This document shows positions 9,160 through 19,256 of a stretch of DNA of 64,000 bases, piece after piece. The DNA lies in the NCBI RefSeq assembly GCF_014191715.1, contig NZ_JACHWY010000001.1:1550001-1614000 (forward strand), written 5' to 3'. Under the pieces are notes generated by a model. That model was not told the DNA's origin. It did no database searches and saw only the letters and a program-made list of their open reading frames with translations. Numbering within the stretch: position 1 is the first letter of the stretch; each line of letters opens with the position of its first letter. Source of the stretch: Litorivivens lipolytica. GTDB taxonomy: Bacteria; Pseudomonadota; Gammaproteobacteria; Pseudomonadales; Spongiibacteraceae. A program made the position numbers and the translations under genes.

Positions 9160-10305
9160 TTACTGGTGGATAAAGCGCTCGTCGGCGCGAATACTCATAA
9201 GAATACCGAATCCGATCATCAGGGTAACCAACGAGGTGCCGCCCTGACTGACCAGCGGCAAGGGTACACCAACTACCGGCAGCAATCCCGATACCATTCC
9301 CATATTCACAAACACATAGACAAAAAAAGTCAGCGTAATACTCCCCGCCAACAGTCGTCCAAAGCTGTGTTTTGCGTGAACAGCAATCCAGGAACCCCGC
9401 AGAATGACCAGCAAGTAGACCAGAACCAGCGCCACCACACCGCGCAGACCGAATTCTTCAGCCAGCACCGCGACAATGAAATCCGTATGACTTTCAGGCA
9501 AAAAGTCGAGATGGGACTGAGTGCCCTGCAGCCAACCCTTGCCATCCATCCCGCCGGAGCCGATTGCGGTCTGTGACTGGATAATGTTCCAGCCGGCGCC
9601 GAGCTTGTCCCGCTCCGGGTTGAGCATGGTCAGAATTCTGCCGCGCTGGTAGTCGTGCAGCAGAAACTCCCAGATCGGCCAGGCGGCAGCGCCCAGCAGA
9701 GCGAATCCGGCCGCGATGATATGCCAACCCATCCCCGCCAGAAACAGGACAAAAATACCGGACGAGGCAATAATGATGGCGGTACCCAGGTCGGGTTGGC
9801 GCGCGATCAGCAGCGCCGGCACCATGAGAATCACCAGGCCGCTCAGCACCGCACTAAAACGTGGCGGCAGGGGGCGCACCGAGTAATACCAGGCCAGTGT
9901 CATGGGCAGTACCAGCTTCATCACTTCTGAAGGCTGGAACCGAAAGCCCCCGATCGACAGCCAGCGCTGAGCCCCCTTGGCACCGTCGCCAAAAAAACTG
10001 ACCGCCAACAGCAAGCCGATACCGCCCACGTAAGCAACGGGCGCCAGGCGCTTAAGGCTTTCGATATTGACCTGAGCCACCGCAAACATGACCACATAAC
10101 CGATCAACAAATAGCGCGCCTGACGGGCAACCATGGCAGCACTTTCGCCGCTGGCACTGTAGAGAATCAAGAGACCGAAACCAGTCAGCGTCAGCAACAA
10201 CACCAGCAGGCTGAGATCAATGCGCAGGCGCTGCAGGAGATTGCGCTGCAGATCATGGGAGTGATGGTCGCGCGGCAGCTGGCGGATAAAATCCGAGTGG
10301 CTCAT
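9160..10305 (-). CDS. rodA: Rod shape-determining glycosyltransferase RodA
   Basis: RodA is the SEDS-family peptidoglycan polymerase of the elongasome and works with PBP2. The 381-residue protein shows about ten membrane segments and the SEDS signature around SHLDFLPESHTDFIVAVLAEE, plus GIPLPFVSQGG-like GVPLPLVSQGGTS near the end. A four-base overlap with mrdA couples the polymerase to its transpeptidase partner. Confidence 0.97.
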   Translation of the reverse strand: MSHSDFIRQLPRDHHSHDLQRNLLQRLRIDLSLLVLLLTLTGFGLLILYSASGESAAMVARQARYLLIGYVVMFAVAQVNIESLKRLAPVAYVGGIGLLLAVSFFGDGAKGAQRWLSIGGFRFQPSEVMKLVLPMTLAWYYSVRPLPPRFSAVLSGLVILMVPALLIARQPDLGTAIIIASSGIFVLFLAGMGWHIIAAGFALLGAAAWPIWEFLLHDYQRGRILTMLNPERDKLGAGWNIIQSQTAIGSGGMDGKGWLQGTQSHLDFLPESHTDFIVAVLAEEFGLRGVVALVLVYLLVILRGSWIAVHAKHSFGRLLAGSITLTFFVYVFVNMGMVSGLLPVVGVPLPLVSQGGTSLVTLMIGFGILMSIRADERFIHQ

Positions 10306-12188
10306 ACCTCTTCGCTCCCATCAGCCGCGCGGCGCTTAACCGGCGCTTTAGGCTTGACCTTGTCCGGGCGCAGATAGGCATCGAATACACGACGCGCAAT
10401 TGGCGCCGCCACACGACCGCCGGCTTCGCCATTTTCCACAATCACCGCCAGCGCAATCGTCGGGTTATCGGCGGGAGCAAAACCGACAAACAAGGCGTGG
10501 TCGCGCTGGCGCTTGGCGAGTTGCGTCGGGTCGTGCTCGTCGTGAGAGACGATACCGATAACCTGTGCGGTTCCGGTCTTCCCTGCGATGCGATAATCCA
10601 GATTATTCGAGATATTCTTCGCCGTACCCCGGATTTCGTGAACCACGCCTTCCATGGTTTCCCGAATGTAATCCCAGTCGCTGTCGTTGGCGATCTCAAC
10701 CTTCGGTTTAATTGGCGCCTGTACCGGAAAACCATCGATAGTGCGGACGATACGCGGCACCTTGCGCTCGCCGCGATTGGCCAAGACCGCCGTAGCGACC
10801 GCAAGCTGCATGGGCGTTGTCAGCATAAAGCCCTGCCCGATCCCGACGTTGACGGTCTCCCCCGGAAACCAGTGAGACCCTTTGACTTCACGCTTCCATT
10901 CACGCGATGGCAACAGGCCGGCGCGCTCATTGTCGATATCAATTCCGGTACGCTCACCCAAACCAAAACGGGTGCCGAACTCATGGATACGATCAATCCC
11001 CATATTGACCGCCATATCGTAGAAATACACGTCGCAGGATTCGACAATGGCCTGATGCAGGTCGATACGGTTGCCGTGGCCGCCGGTTTTCCAGTCGCGG
11101 TAGACCCGCTCATCGTTAGGCAACTGAAACCAGCCCGGATCGTAAACCGTGGTTCGGCGCGTAACCACACCGTAGTGGAGCGCGCCGAGACCAAGGATCG
11201 GCTTGAGTGTCGATGCGGGTGGGTACTGCCCCAGCAGTGTGCGATTGAACAGGGGTAAATCCGGCGATTCGCGCAGCACCTTGTAATCCTTGCTGCTGAT
11301 CCCGTTTACGAAGAGGTTTATGTCGTAGCTGGGTGTGCTAACCATGGCCAGCACACCGCCGTCCGCTGGGTCGATGGCGACAATCGCGCCGCGCTCATTA
11401 CCGAGAATTTCGTGGGCGACTTTTTGCAGCTCCACATCAATGTTAAGCACCAGATCAGCGCCGGGAATGGGCGGATGGCGTTCCAGTACCCGCAAAACCC
11501 GGCCACGGGCATTTGTCTCGACGTTTTGGTAGCCGACCGTGCCGTGCAGGGATTCCTCGTAGAACTTCTCAACCCCGAGTTTGCCGATGTAGTTGGTCGC
11601 GCTGTAATTGACGGTGTCGATTTCTTCCATCTCGCGCTCATTGATCCGCCCCACATAACCCAGCACATGAGCCAGCAGCTCGCCCTGGGGGTAGTAGCGG
11701 ATAAGTTGAGCGTCGATATCCACGCCCGGCAGGCGATAGCGATTGACCGCAAAGCGGGCGATCTCTTCTTCGGTGAGCCGCAGCTTGAGCGGAACCGCCT
11801 GATAAGGCCTACGGTGACGCAAACGCCGCTTGAACTTGCGTATGTCGTCCTCGTCGATGTCGATTATCGCGGCCAGCTCACTCAGGGTTGCGTCGACATC
11901 CGGTACCCGCTCCTTGATCAGCACCAGACTATAGCTGGGAATATTTTCCGCCAGCAAAACGCCGTTGCGATCGTAGATCAGACCACGTTTGGGAGGAATC
12001 GGCTGGAGTTGGATACGATTGCGATCCGACTGCACCTGATACAACTCATGCTCGATCACCTGCAGGTAAAAATAGCGGCCGCAGATAATGCCGAGCATGA
12101 TACCAATCAACACAATCGCCACCAGATAGCGACGGCCAAACAGGCGGCGTTCGCGATTGGGGTCCTTGAGTCTGTCGAGTGGCGGCAT
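10302..12188 (-). CDS. mrdA: Penicillin-binding protein 2 (elongation transpeptidase)
   Basis: PBP2 cross-links peptidoglycan made by RodA. The 628-residue protein has one N-terminal membrane anchor (about 20-42), a pedestal domain (about 55-240) and a transpeptidase domain with the S-x-x-K site in PPASTLKPI, SCD in place of SxN, and AGKTGTAQV. The C-terminal tail is basic (KVKPKAPVKRRAADG). It stands 20 bases after rlmH and overlaps rodA. Confidence 0.97.
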   Translation of the reverse strand: MPPLDRLKDPNRERRLFGRRYLVAIVLIGIMLGIICGRYFYLQVIEHELYQVQSDRNRIQLQPIPPKRGLIYDRNGVLLAENIPSYSLVLIKERVPDVDATLSELAAIIDIDEDDIRKFKRRLRHRRPYQAVPLKLRLTEEEIARFAVNRYRLPGVDIDAQLIRYYPQGELLAHVLGYVGRINEREMEEIDTVNYSATNYIGKLGVEKFYEESLHGTVGYQNVETNARGRVLRVLERHPPIPGADLVLNIDVELQKVAHEILGNERGAIVAIDPADGGVLAMVSTPSYDINLFVNGISSKDYKVLRESPDLPLFNRTLLGQYPPASTLKPILGLGALHYGVVTRRTTVYDPGWFQLPNDERVYRDWKTGGHGNRIDLHQAIVESCDVYFYDMAVNMGIDRIHEFGTRFGLGERTGIDIDNERAGLLPSREWKREVKGSHWFPGETVNVGIGQGFMLTTPMQLAVATAVLANRGERKVPRIVRTIDGFPVQAPIKPKVEIANDSDWDYIRETMEGVVHEIRGTAKNISNNLDYRIAGKTGTAQVIGIVSHDEHDPTQLAKRQRDHALFVGFAPADNPTIALAVIVENGEAGGRVAAPIARRVFDAYLRPDKVKPKAPVKRRAADGSEEV

Positions 12189-12208
12189 CGGTGTTTTAAC
12201 GGGCCTGC

Positions 12209-12676
12209 TTAGCGGTGATAGGGATGACCCTGAAGAATACTCCAGGCTCGATAAATCTGTTCAGCCAGCAATACCCGCACCAACGGATGCGGCAGGGTCA
12301 TGGCCGACAGCGACCAGCGTTGCCGGGCCTGCTCCAGGCAAGCCGGATCGAGACCGTCCGGGCCGCCCACCAGCAGACTGACATTGTGGCCCTCGTTATG
12401 CCAGCCACCCAGAGTCTCGGCTAGCTTTTCAGTACTGAGCGATTTGCCGGTGACATCCAGCGCGACCAGCAGATCATCCCGCGGCACAGCTTTCAGCAGG
12501 GCCTCGCCCTCATGCTGCCGGGCGCGGCGGATATCCGGGTTCTTGCCGCGCTTGGCCAGGGGAATTTCCTGAATTTCAAGACTGAATTCGGCAGGCAGGC
12601 GCTTGAGGTATTCCGCAACCCCCTCTTCCACCCAACCCGGCATGCGGGTGCCGACGGCGAGCAGTTTAATCCGCAT
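12209..12676 (-). CDS. rlmH: 23S rRNA pseudouridine-1915 N3-methyltransferase RlmH
   Basis: RlmH is a SPOUT methyltransferase that modifies pseudouridine 1915 in helix 69 of 23S rRNA. The 155-residue protein starts at ATG 12676 ([13 protein letters not shown]), the family N-terminus. The open frame extends 31 codons further upstream through rsfS in another frame and is not credible there. The SAM-binding knot shows [12 protein letters not shown], and the C-terminus has [18 protein letters not shown]. Its start lies inside the end of rsfS (11-base overlap). Confidence 0.96.
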   Translation of the reverse strand: MRIKLLAVGTRMPGWVEEGVAEYLKRLPAEFSLEIQEIPLAKRGKNPDIRRARQHEGEALLKAVPRDDLLVALDVTGKSLSTEKLAETLGGWHNEGHNVSLLVGGPDGLDPACLEQARQRWSLSAMTLPHPLVRVLLAEQIYRAWSILQGHPYHR

Positions 12677-13013
12677 CGCTCGGCTTGCTTGCCGGCACGG
12701 ACCACAGGCGCTCAATGTCGTAGAAGGTGCGAGCCTCGGGCAACATGGTATGCACCACCACGTCGCCAAAATCTACTAACACCCACTCAGCCACATTGTC
12801 ACCTTCCATGCCCATCGGTTTGAGGCCTTGTTGTCTGGCCTCATCGAGCACGTTATTGGCGAGAGATTTCACATGGCGATTGGACGTGCCGCTGGCCACA
12901 ACCATGTAGTCGGTGACCCCTGTCATTTCACGTACGTCGAGCACCACCACATCACGCGCTTTCATGTCCTCAAGCGCGTTTTTGACCAGTTCCACCAATT
13001 CAACAGATTTCAT
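12666..13013 (-). CDS. rsfS: Ribosomal silencing factor RsfS
   Basis: RsfS binds ribosomal protein L14 and blocks subunit joining when nutrients are scarce. The chosen start, ATG 13013 with GGAG upstream, gives 115 residues beginning [16 protein letters not shown]. The family core [27 protein letters not shown] is intact, written here in two parts: [17 protein letters not shown] and [13 protein letters not shown]. The [19 protein letters not shown] segment follows. It sits 13 bases after nadD, the usual pairing. Confidence 0.96.
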   Translation of the reverse strand: MKSVELVELVKNALEDMKARDVVVLDVREMTGVTDYMVVASGTSNRHVKSLANNVLDEARQQGLKPMGMEGDNVAEWVLVDFGDVVVHTMLPEARTFYDIERLWSVPASKPSDAD

Positions 13014-13026
13014 GCGTCTCCAGATT

Positions 13027-13662
13027 TTAACAATAAAGCCGGTGTTTGCTGATGTAGTCCAACACAGCCTCAGGCAACCAGCCCGAAAGAGGTTCGCCCG
13101 CCTCCAGCCGGCGCCGCACCTCGGTGGCCGACTGCGGCCAGGGCTGCAGGGTAATGTGGGCGAACGCACCGCTGGGCTTACTGATCAATTCCGCCGCATC
13201 CATCCGACGCGGCTCAGTATAGGCCATCACTGCCGCATCGGGTTCAACTGCCACGCCGTCGCGACCCATCACCAGCACATTCGCAAATTCAAACAGGGAT
13301 TGCCAGCGTACCCACTGGTGCAGTGAATTGTAGGCATCACTGCCCATCACAAAGGTCAGACTGGCCTGATCGCCCAATTCGCCGCGCACCTCTGCGAGCG
13401 TGTCGGCAGTATAGGACGGTCCGCCGCGACGTAACTCCCGGTCATCCACCCCCAGCCCCGACAACGGCTCAACGGCGAGCTGCGCCATGGCCAGGCGGTG
13501 TTCAGAGGTCGAACTGGGCGTACTGCGATGGGCCGGCAGGTGGCAGGGCAACAGGTCGAGCCGGTTAAAACCCAGTCGCTGCTGCAATTCCCGGGCGCAC
13601 TCCACGTGCCCCCGGTGAATGGGGTCAAAGGTGCCGCCGAAGATGCCGAGCGCGAGGGACAT
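13027..13662 (-). CDS. nadD: Nicotinate-mononucleotide adenylyltransferase NadD
   Basis: NadD adenylates nicotinate mononucleotide in NAD synthesis. From ATG 13662 the 211-residue protein opens with [16 protein letters not shown], which holds the nucleotidyltransferase HxGH motif, and has a C-terminal SATEVRRRL in place of the usual ISSTxIR. The ATG begins one base after the proA stop; a GTG at 13686 would overlap proA by 23 bases and is less likely. No clear Shine-Dalgarno site is seen, which fits coupling to proA. Confidence 0.95.
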   Translation of the reverse strand: MSLALGIFGGTFDPIHRGHVECARELQQRLGFNRLDLLPCHLPAHRSTPSSTSEHRLAMAQLAVEPLSGLGVDDRELRRGGPSYTADTLAEVRGELGDQASLTFVMGSDAYNSLHQWVRWQSLFEFANVLVMGRDGVAVEPDAAVMAYTEPRRMDAAELISKPSGAFAHITLQPWPQSATEVRRRLEAGEPLSGWLPEAVLDYISKHRLYC

Positions 13663-13663
13663 A

Positions 13664-14920
13664 TTACTGACGGATATGCCCGTCACCCAGCACGATATAT
13701 TTCTGTGAGGTCAGGCCCTCCAGTCCGACCGGGCCCCTAGCGTGAATCTTGTCGGTGGAAATACCGATCTCGGCACCCAGCCCGTATTCAAAGCCATCGG
13801 CAAAGCGGGTGGAGGCATTCACCATCACCGAACTCGAATCCACCTCCCGCAGAAAACGGCGGGATTTGGTGTAGTTCTCGGTGACGATGGCATCGGTGTG
13901 CTGGGAGCTCCACTGGTTGATGTGGGCAATGGCCTCGTCCAGCCCTGCCACCACTTTCACCGCCAGAATCGGTGCCAGATACTCGGTGCTCCAGTCCTCG
14001 TCGGTTGCTGCCAGCATATCGCTGACAATAGCCCGGGACTGCTCGCAGCCCCGCAGCTCAACACCCTTGGCACGCATTTGTTCAGCGATGGGCGGTAACA
14101 GTTCCGCTGCACGACTTTCCGCCACCAGCAGGGTTTCCATAGTGTTGCAGGTGCCGTAGCGATGAGTTTTGGCATTTACCGCGATCGCCAGTGCCTTGTC
14201 GGCTGCGGCGTCGTCATCAAGGTAAACGTGGCAAATACCGTCGAGGTGCTTGATCACCGTGACAGTGGCATCGCGTGAAATACGCTCGATCAGCCCCTTG
14301 CCGCCGCGAGGCACGACCACATCCACGTATTCGGGCATGGTAATCAGTGCGCCAACCGCTGCGCGATCGGTGGTTGCCACCACTTGTACTGCGGTTTCGG
14401 GCAGACCAACCTTGGCGAGGCCCTGCCGAATACAGTCGGCGATAGCCTGATTGGAGTGAATGGCCTCAGAGCCACCGCGCAGAATGGCGGCGTTGCCGGA
14501 CTTCAAACACAGGCTGGCCGCCTCGGCTGTGACATTGGGGCGGGACTCATAAATGATGCCGATCACACCGAGCGGCACCCGCATCTTGCCCACCTGAATA
14601 CCGCTGGGACGGTAGCTCATATCGCTGATTTCGCCGACAGGATCAGGCAGGGCTGCAACCTGCTGCAGGCCTTCGATCATGCCGTCGATTCGACTCTGGG
14701 TCAGCTCCAGACGGTCCAGCAATGCCGCGTCGAGCCCATTGTCGCGACCGGCGGCCAGATCCTTTGCGTTGGCTTCGGCAATGGCGGCACGCGCACCGTC
14801 AATGGCCTCCGCAATGGCCTGCAGTGCCGCGTTTTTTTCGCCCGTGCCCAACGCCGCCATAATGCGCGAGGCCTCGCGCGCCTGACGGCCCATGGATATC
14901 ATGGTGTCCTGAATAGTCAT
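13664..14920 (-). CDS. proA: Gamma-glutamyl phosphate reductase ProA
   Basis: ProA reduces gamma-glutamyl phosphate to the semialdehyde in proline synthesis. The 418-residue aldehyde-dehydrogenase-like protein has [21 protein letters not shown] and the catalytic cysteine in [12 protein letters not shown]. Partner kinase gene proB is not in the window. It heads the proA-nadD-rsfS-rlmH run, a frequent order in Pseudomonas-like gammaproteobacteria. A 96-base gap upstream, containing a small GC-rich inverted repeat around 14932-14955, may hold its promoter. Confidence 0.97.
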   Translation of the reverse strand: MTIQDTMISMGRQAREASRIMAALGTGEKNAALQAIAEAIDGARAAIAEANAKDLAAGRDNGLDAALLDRLELTQSRIDGMIEGLQQVAALPDPVGEISDMSYRPSGIQVGKMRVPLGVIGIIYESRPNVTAEAASLCLKSGNAAILRGGSEAIHSNQAIADCIRQGLAKVGLPETAVQVVATTDRAAVGALITMPEYVDVVVPRGGKGLIERISRDATVTVIKHLDGICHVYLDDDAAADKALAIAVNAKTHRYGTCNTMETLLVAESRAAELLPPIAEQMRAKGVELRGCEQSRAIVSDMLAATDEDWSTEYLAPILAVKVVAGLDEAIAHINQWSSQHTDAIVTENYTKSRRFLREVDSSSVMVNASTRFADGFEYGLGAEIGISTDKIHARGPVGLEGLTSQKYIVLGDGHIRQ

Positions 14921-15016
14921 GTGTTCCCAAATGCCCGGAAAATCAAGCCGGGCATTATAGCGGGAAGCGGGCCTTCGCGTCAGCGGCTTGTGCCCGCTCG
15001 CCTTAACGGCCCGGAA

Positions 15017-15775
15017 TCAGCCCAGGGAGGCCTGACCGCCGTCCAGCGCGATGGTCTGACCATTGACGTAGCGACTGTCGTCACTGCACAGGCTGGCAAC
15101 AAAGTTCCCAATATCCAGCTCGCAGTCACCGATGCGCTTCATGGGGATGGACGCCACAAACTCCGCCGCTTCCTCCGGCCGGGTTTCCGTCCACCACTTC
15201 AGGGCGGGCGACAGGGCATGGGGAAGAATCACATTGGTGCGAATACCGTCGTCGGCCCACTCACAGGCAGCGCCGCGACTGAGGGAGCGGATAGCTTCCT
15301 TGACGGCTGCGTAGGCACCGTAGCCCTTCATATCCCAGCGCTTGGCGGCCGTAGACGCCAGATTGACGATACAGCCATCGCCCTTCAGATGAGGGTGACA
15401 CAATTTCATCATGCGCAGGGTTGCCAGCGGCCCGGACTGCCAGCCCGCCTCAAAGGCTTCTTCGGTGATGGAATGCAGATCGCCGAGGGGCACTTCCTGT
15501 GCGTTATTGACCAGAATATTCAGCCCGCCAAAGTGCTTAACCACCTGTTCGACACAGGCCGTCATGGAGTCGAGGTTTTTGACGTTGCACTCGATAGGCA
15601 AAGCCTTGCCGCCGCGCTGCTCAATCTCGGCACACGTCGCTTCGAGCTTGGACAGTGTGCGCCCGGTGACGGCCACACTGGCGCCATTGGAGGCCAAGGC
15701 GAAGGCTATGCCCTGCCCCACGCCCTGACCGGCCCCGGTAACCAAGGCAATTTTTCCCGACAAGCGCTGAGACAT
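15017..15775 (-). CDS. SDR family oxidoreductase
   Basis: This is a classical NAD(P)-dependent short-chain dehydrogenase of 252 residues. It has the TGAGQGVGQG nucleotide loop (12-21), NNAQE in place of NNAG, a catalytic Ser in NLASTAAKRW and Tyr/Lys in YGAYAAVKEA. The end, VNGQTIALDGGQ, is typical of the family. GAAGGAG lies upstream of the start. The substrate cannot be told. It is separated from proA by about 95 bases and probably belongs to the catabolic region that begins here. Confidence 0.88.
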   Translation of the reverse strand: MSQRLSGKIALVTGAGQGVGQGIAFALASNGASVAVTGRTLSKLEATCAEIEQRGGKALPIECNVKNLDSMTACVEQVVKHFGGLNILVNNAQEVPLGDLHSITEEAFEAGWQSGPLATLRMMKLCHPHLKGDGCIVNLASTAAKRWDMKGYGAYAAVKEAIRSLSRGAACEWADDGIRTNVILPHALSPALKWWTETRPEEAAEFVASIPMKRIGDCELDIGNFVASLCSDDSRYVNGQTIALDGGQASLG

Positions 15776-15969
15776 GAATCCACTCCTTCAATAATTGAAG
15801 GCCGATCATAACGCCGACCGCCGCGCGAACCACTGGCAAAAGCTTTCGATTGCATAGACTTCTGCCGTCAGTTCAATTGCTTTTACTGCCAAACCTTTCG
15901 ACACGCGTTGCCTCGAAACGAACTTTGCCCTAGGGTGCGCAGCAACGTTACCCAGCGCACCTAGTTACC

Positions 15970-17040
15970 ATGAGCGTTTTATCCCCCAGTCACCCGACCC
16001 GCAAGGCCCTGCGACGCTGGCACAAGCTCGCCGGGCTTTGCGCGACTCTGCTGCTTATGGTGACCGGCATCAGCGGCAGCCTGCTGGCCGCCAAACCACT
16101 ATTGCTGACGTGGTTGTTCGCTGCCCCCTTGCCGCCGAATTACGGCATTGAGCAGATCGCTCTCGACCTGGACCACCTCGCGCTGCAAATTCCCAGCGAA
16201 CAGCAAGGACTGGTGAAGGCCCCGAATGCCGACGAGCCGTACTGGCAAATCATCACGAACGAGCAGCGGCGCCTGCTGCTGGCACCCGAAACACTAGAGG
16301 TGCTCGCCGATCACCACTGGTTACTACCGGTACTGGAGTGGCTACGGGTTTTTCATACGGAATTGCTGGCAGGGCTGTGGGGAGAAATTCTGTTGCTGGT
16401 GATGAGCGCACTCACCCTCTTCCTGCTGTTAAGCGGCCTCTGGTTATGGTGGCCGGCCCGGCGGCGAATCAAGATTCGATGGCTGCTACCTCGTCGCCTG
16501 CACCGCAAACACCTGATTCAATATCATCGTCACACCGGCGCACTCTGCCTGCCGGTGGTGCTTACGGTTGTGCTGAGCGGCACCATCCTGATCGAGCAGC
16601 GGGTGCAGCGCGCCCTTTTTCCCGCCACCCGCACTGTCTCACCTCCCGCTGCGCCCGAAGCGGCAGCTACGCCGGGATCACTGCCAGCCTCAGCACTGTT
16701 CAAACAGGCTGCCGCTCAAGTGCCAAATGCCTGGCCAAGCTACCTCAGAATACCGTCGCACGACGACCCGCAATTTCGATCGCGCTTTCGATTGGCCGGC
16801 GAATGGGATCCTAACGGGCGGACGGTGGTGAAAGTTAATGGCGACGGGAGTATCGAGCCGTTTAAGAGCGCAGATACATTACCCATGGGCAAAAAATTAA
16901 TGAAAACCCTGTATCCCCTGCACACCGCTTATGGGCTGAATAGCCTTTACCAGTGGCTGGTGATAATGAGCGGGCTGATAGCTTGCTGGATGGCGGGCAC
17001 CGGCTTTGTACACTGGTTACAGCGTCGCAAAGCCGGCTGA
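15970..17040 (+). CDS. PepSY-associated membrane protein (PepSY_TM family)
   Basis: The 356-residue inner-membrane protein has four hydrophobic segments: about 24-50, 134-162, 187-214 and 320-350. HKLAGLCATLLLMVTGISG, HRKHLIQYHRHTGALCLPV and the closing YPLHTAYGLNSLYQWLVI are the usual PepSY_TM landmarks, with histidines positioned as possible haem or metal ligands. Such proteins commonly assist siderophore iron reduction or release next to TonB receptors, but none adjoins it here. The start ATG has no obvious Shine-Dalgarno site. It converges with the CoA transferase gene. Confidence 0.75.
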   Translation: MSVLSPSHPTRKALRRWHKLAGLCATLLLMVTGISGSLLAAKPLLLTWLFAAPLPPNYGIEQIALDLDHLALQIPSEQQGLVKAPNADEPYWQIITNEQRRLLLAPETLEVLADHHWLLPVLEWLRVFHTELLAGLWGEILLLVMSALTLFLLLSGLWLWWPARRRIKIRWLLPRRLHRKHLIQYHRHTGALCLPVVLTVVLSGTILIEQRVQRALFPATRTVSPPAAPEAAATPGSLPASALFKQAAAQVPNAWPSYLRIPSHDDPQFRSRFRLAGEWDPNGRTVVKVNGDGSIEPFKSADTLPMGKKLMKTLYPLHTAYGLNSLYQWLVIMSGLIACWMAGTGFVHWLQRRKAG

Positions 17041-17057
17041 ATGTAAACCGAATTAAA

Positions 17058-18185
17058 TCAGGTCAGTGCGCCAGCTTCACGCAGGGCTGCAAGCTCGGCC
17101 TCGGAGTAACCGGCCTCTTTCAGCACCGCCTCGGTTTCACTGCCAGCCGCCTTGGCGGAGGTCGGGGTCGCAGGCGCCGTGCGACTGAAACGGGGCGCCG
17201 GGGCGTGTTGCATTACGCCGTCGATTTCAACGAAGGACTGGCGGGCCACATTGTGCGGATGCGTCGGCGCCTCGGTCATGGACAACACCGGGGCAAAACA
17301 GACATCGGTGCCTTCCATAATCTCGCACCACTCGTCGCGGGTTTTGGTTTTAATCACCGCCGCCAGCTTTTCCTTCAGCTTCGGCCACTGGGCCTTGTCC
17401 ATTTGCGGGGCAAACTCGTCTTTATCGAGGCCCGCCAGTTCAATTAGCAAGGCGTAGAATTGCGGCTCAATTGAACCGATAGACACGTATTTGCCGTCGC
17501 TGGTTTCGTAAGTGTCGTAGAAGTGGGCCGCACCATCGAGCATGTTCTGCTCGCGCTCATTTTCCCACACGCCCATGGCCTTGAAGGAATACATCATGTG
17601 CATCAACGCGGCGGAACCTTCCACCATCGACACGTCGACCACCTGACCTTTGCCGGAGCGACCCGCCTCCCAAATGGCGCTCATCACACCAAAGGCGAGG
17701 AACATACCACCACCGCCGAAGTCACCCACCAGGTTCAGCGGGGGCACCGGTTTTTCGCCGGCGCGGCCAATCGCGTGCAGGGCGCCGGACAGGGAAATGT
17801 AATTCATATCGTGGCCGGCGACGTGTGCCAGTGGCCCGGTCTGGCCCCAGCCGGTCATGCGGCCGTAAACCAATTTGGGGTTGCGCGCCCAGCAATCATC
17901 CGGACCAATACCGAGGCGCTCGGCCACGCCGGGGCGAAAGCCTTCAATCAGCGCATCGGCTGTTTCGCAGAGTTTCAGCAGTGCCTCTACGCCCTGTGGC
18001 GATTTGAGGTTGAGCGCAATACTGCGTTTGCCGCGCTCGCTGATTTCAGCCGGGCGGGCGGTACTACCGGATTTGCGGGAGATCGAAATAACCTCAGCGC
18101 CCATATCCGCAAACATCATCCCGCAGAAAGGCGCTGGCCCCAGCCCCTCAATCTCGATGATGCGCATTCCTGTCAGTGGCCCCAT
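17058..18185 (-). CDS. CaiB/BaiF CoA-transferase family protein, AMACR-like
   Basis: The 375-residue sequence belongs to CoA-transferase family III. It carries features of alpha-methylacyl-CoA racemase: an N-terminal [18 protein letters not shown], His in [17 protein letters not shown] and Asp in [12 protein letters not shown], the positions of the racemase catalytic pair. AMACR-type enzymes invert the alpha-methyl centre of branched acyl-CoA, a step in sterol side-chain and isoprenoid degradation. AAGGAG precedes the start. A true CoA transferase cannot be excluded from sequence alone. Confidence 0.82.
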   Translation of the reverse strand: MGPLTGMRIIEIEGLGPAPFCGMMFADMGAEVISISRKSGSTARPAEISERGKRSIALNLKSPQGVEALLKLCETADALIEGFRPGVAERLGIGPDDCWARNPKLVYGRMTGWGQTGPLAHVAGHDMNYISLSGALHAIGRAGEKPVPPLNLVGDFGGGGMFLAFGVMSAIWEAGRSGKGQVVDVSMVEGSAALMHMMYSFKAMGVWENEREQNMLDGAAHFYDTYETSDGKYVSIGSIEPQFYALLIELAGLDKDEFAPQMDKAQWPKLKEKLAAVIKTKTRDEWCEIMEGTDVCFAPVLSMTEAPTHPHNVARQSFVEIDGVMQHAPAPRFSRTAPATPTSAKAAGSETEAVLKEAGYSEAELAALREAGALT

Positions 18186-18404
18186 GATGACTCCTTACAA
18201 CTTGCTATTCTGGTTTTTGGATTAGTAGTCAACTATTGTCGCGGTTGCCACCGCCGCTGACCATGGCAGATTGCATCAAATAATCGACAGTTTCTTTCAC
18301 GCCTGCGCTGCAAGTGCACAAAGCATCTGCGCGACTCATGCTGGCCGCGAACAGTCGAATCTCGTAGCATGTGAACATAGTCAACATGAAGTCAGAGATC
18401 GCGT

Positions 18405-19229
18405 ATGAGTCACTCGCCCTCCCCCCAAGAAACCGCCTTCAATCAATTGCTATCAGGCATCCAGCCCCTGGGAGACGGTATTTTCCGCGCCAGCATTGAT
18501 GCTTCCTGGCTGCAGGGCCGCACGGCCTTTGGTGGGCTGAGTACTTCTCTCGTATTCGAGGCCATGCGTCAGCAAGTGGAAGCCAGTCGCCAGCTCCGCA
18601 CGCTGTCGGTCAGTTTTGTTGGCCCGGCGCCCGCAGGCGATCACCGCGTTGTCACGCGAGTCTTGCGCGAGGGAGGCTCTGTTACCCATATGCAGGGTGA
18701 ACTGCTGTGTGATGGCGAGGTCGCCGTCAGCGTCAACGCCGCCTTCGGCAAGGCCCGTCAATCCAGCATTCAACTGGCTGGCCCGGCATTGCCGCCATTA
18801 AAAACCGCGGATGACAGTGAGCCCTTCCCCTACATCGAGGGCGTCACCCCGGAATTTACTCGTCACTACGACATGCGCCTGGAGCATGGTGCCATGCCTT
18901 TCAGCGGCGCAGACAGCGCGGATTTCGGCATGTGGCTGCGCTTTCGCGAAGCCCAGCCGCTAACCCTAAGCCATTTGATCGCACTCGGCGACGTGCCGCC
19001 CATGCCCGGCCTGAACATGATCAAGCCGCCGGGTGTCGGCAGCTCGCTGAGCTGGTATGTGGAACTGCCCTCTCACATTCCGGACGTCAGCGCTGATAAT
19101 TTTGTGTACTACGAATACCGCTGTCAGGCCGCGGGCGACGGCTACTACAACAATGTCGCCACCCTGTGGACAGAAGACGGACAGCCGCTGATGTTTGGCC
19201 GACAGGTGGCGACAGTATTTGAGCGCTGA
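18405..19229 (+). CDS. Acyl-CoA thioesterase (TesB-like double hotdog)
   Basis: The 274-residue protein shows a double-hotdog pattern. The N-terminal half has WLQGRTAFGGLSTSLVFEAM and RTLSVSFVGPAPAGD, and the C-terminal half has GLNMIKPPGVGSSLSWYVEL followed by YYEYRCQAAGDGYYNN and a final LMFGRQVATVFE. This matches the thioesterase family related to TesB, which hydrolyses acyl-CoA to free acid and CoA. It faces the CoA-transferase gene across a 219-base divergent gap with no clear promoter boxes. The substrate is unknown. Confidence 0.78.
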   Translation: MSHSPSPQETAFNQLLSGIQPLGDGIFRASIDASWLQGRTAFGGLSTSLVFEAMRQQVEASRQLRTLSVSFVGPAPAGDHRVVTRVLREGGSVTHMQGELLCDGEVAVSVNAAFGKARQSSIQLAGPALPPLKTADDSEPFPYIEGVTPEFTRHYDMRLEHGAMPFSGADSADFGMWLRFREAQPLTLSHLIALGDVPPMPGLNMIKPPGVGSSLSWYVELPSHIPDVSADNFVYYEYRCQAAGDGYYNNVATLWTEDGQPLMFGRQVATVFER

Positions 19230-19256
19230 AGAAGAATGATGGACAGCAAGGCGGGA

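Noticed and set aside
14384..15811. Long plus-strand frame of 475 codons opposite proA and the SDR
   Set aside because: It is the antisense of two certain genes, crosses their boundary and has no recognisable protein; GC-rich codon bias opens such frames.
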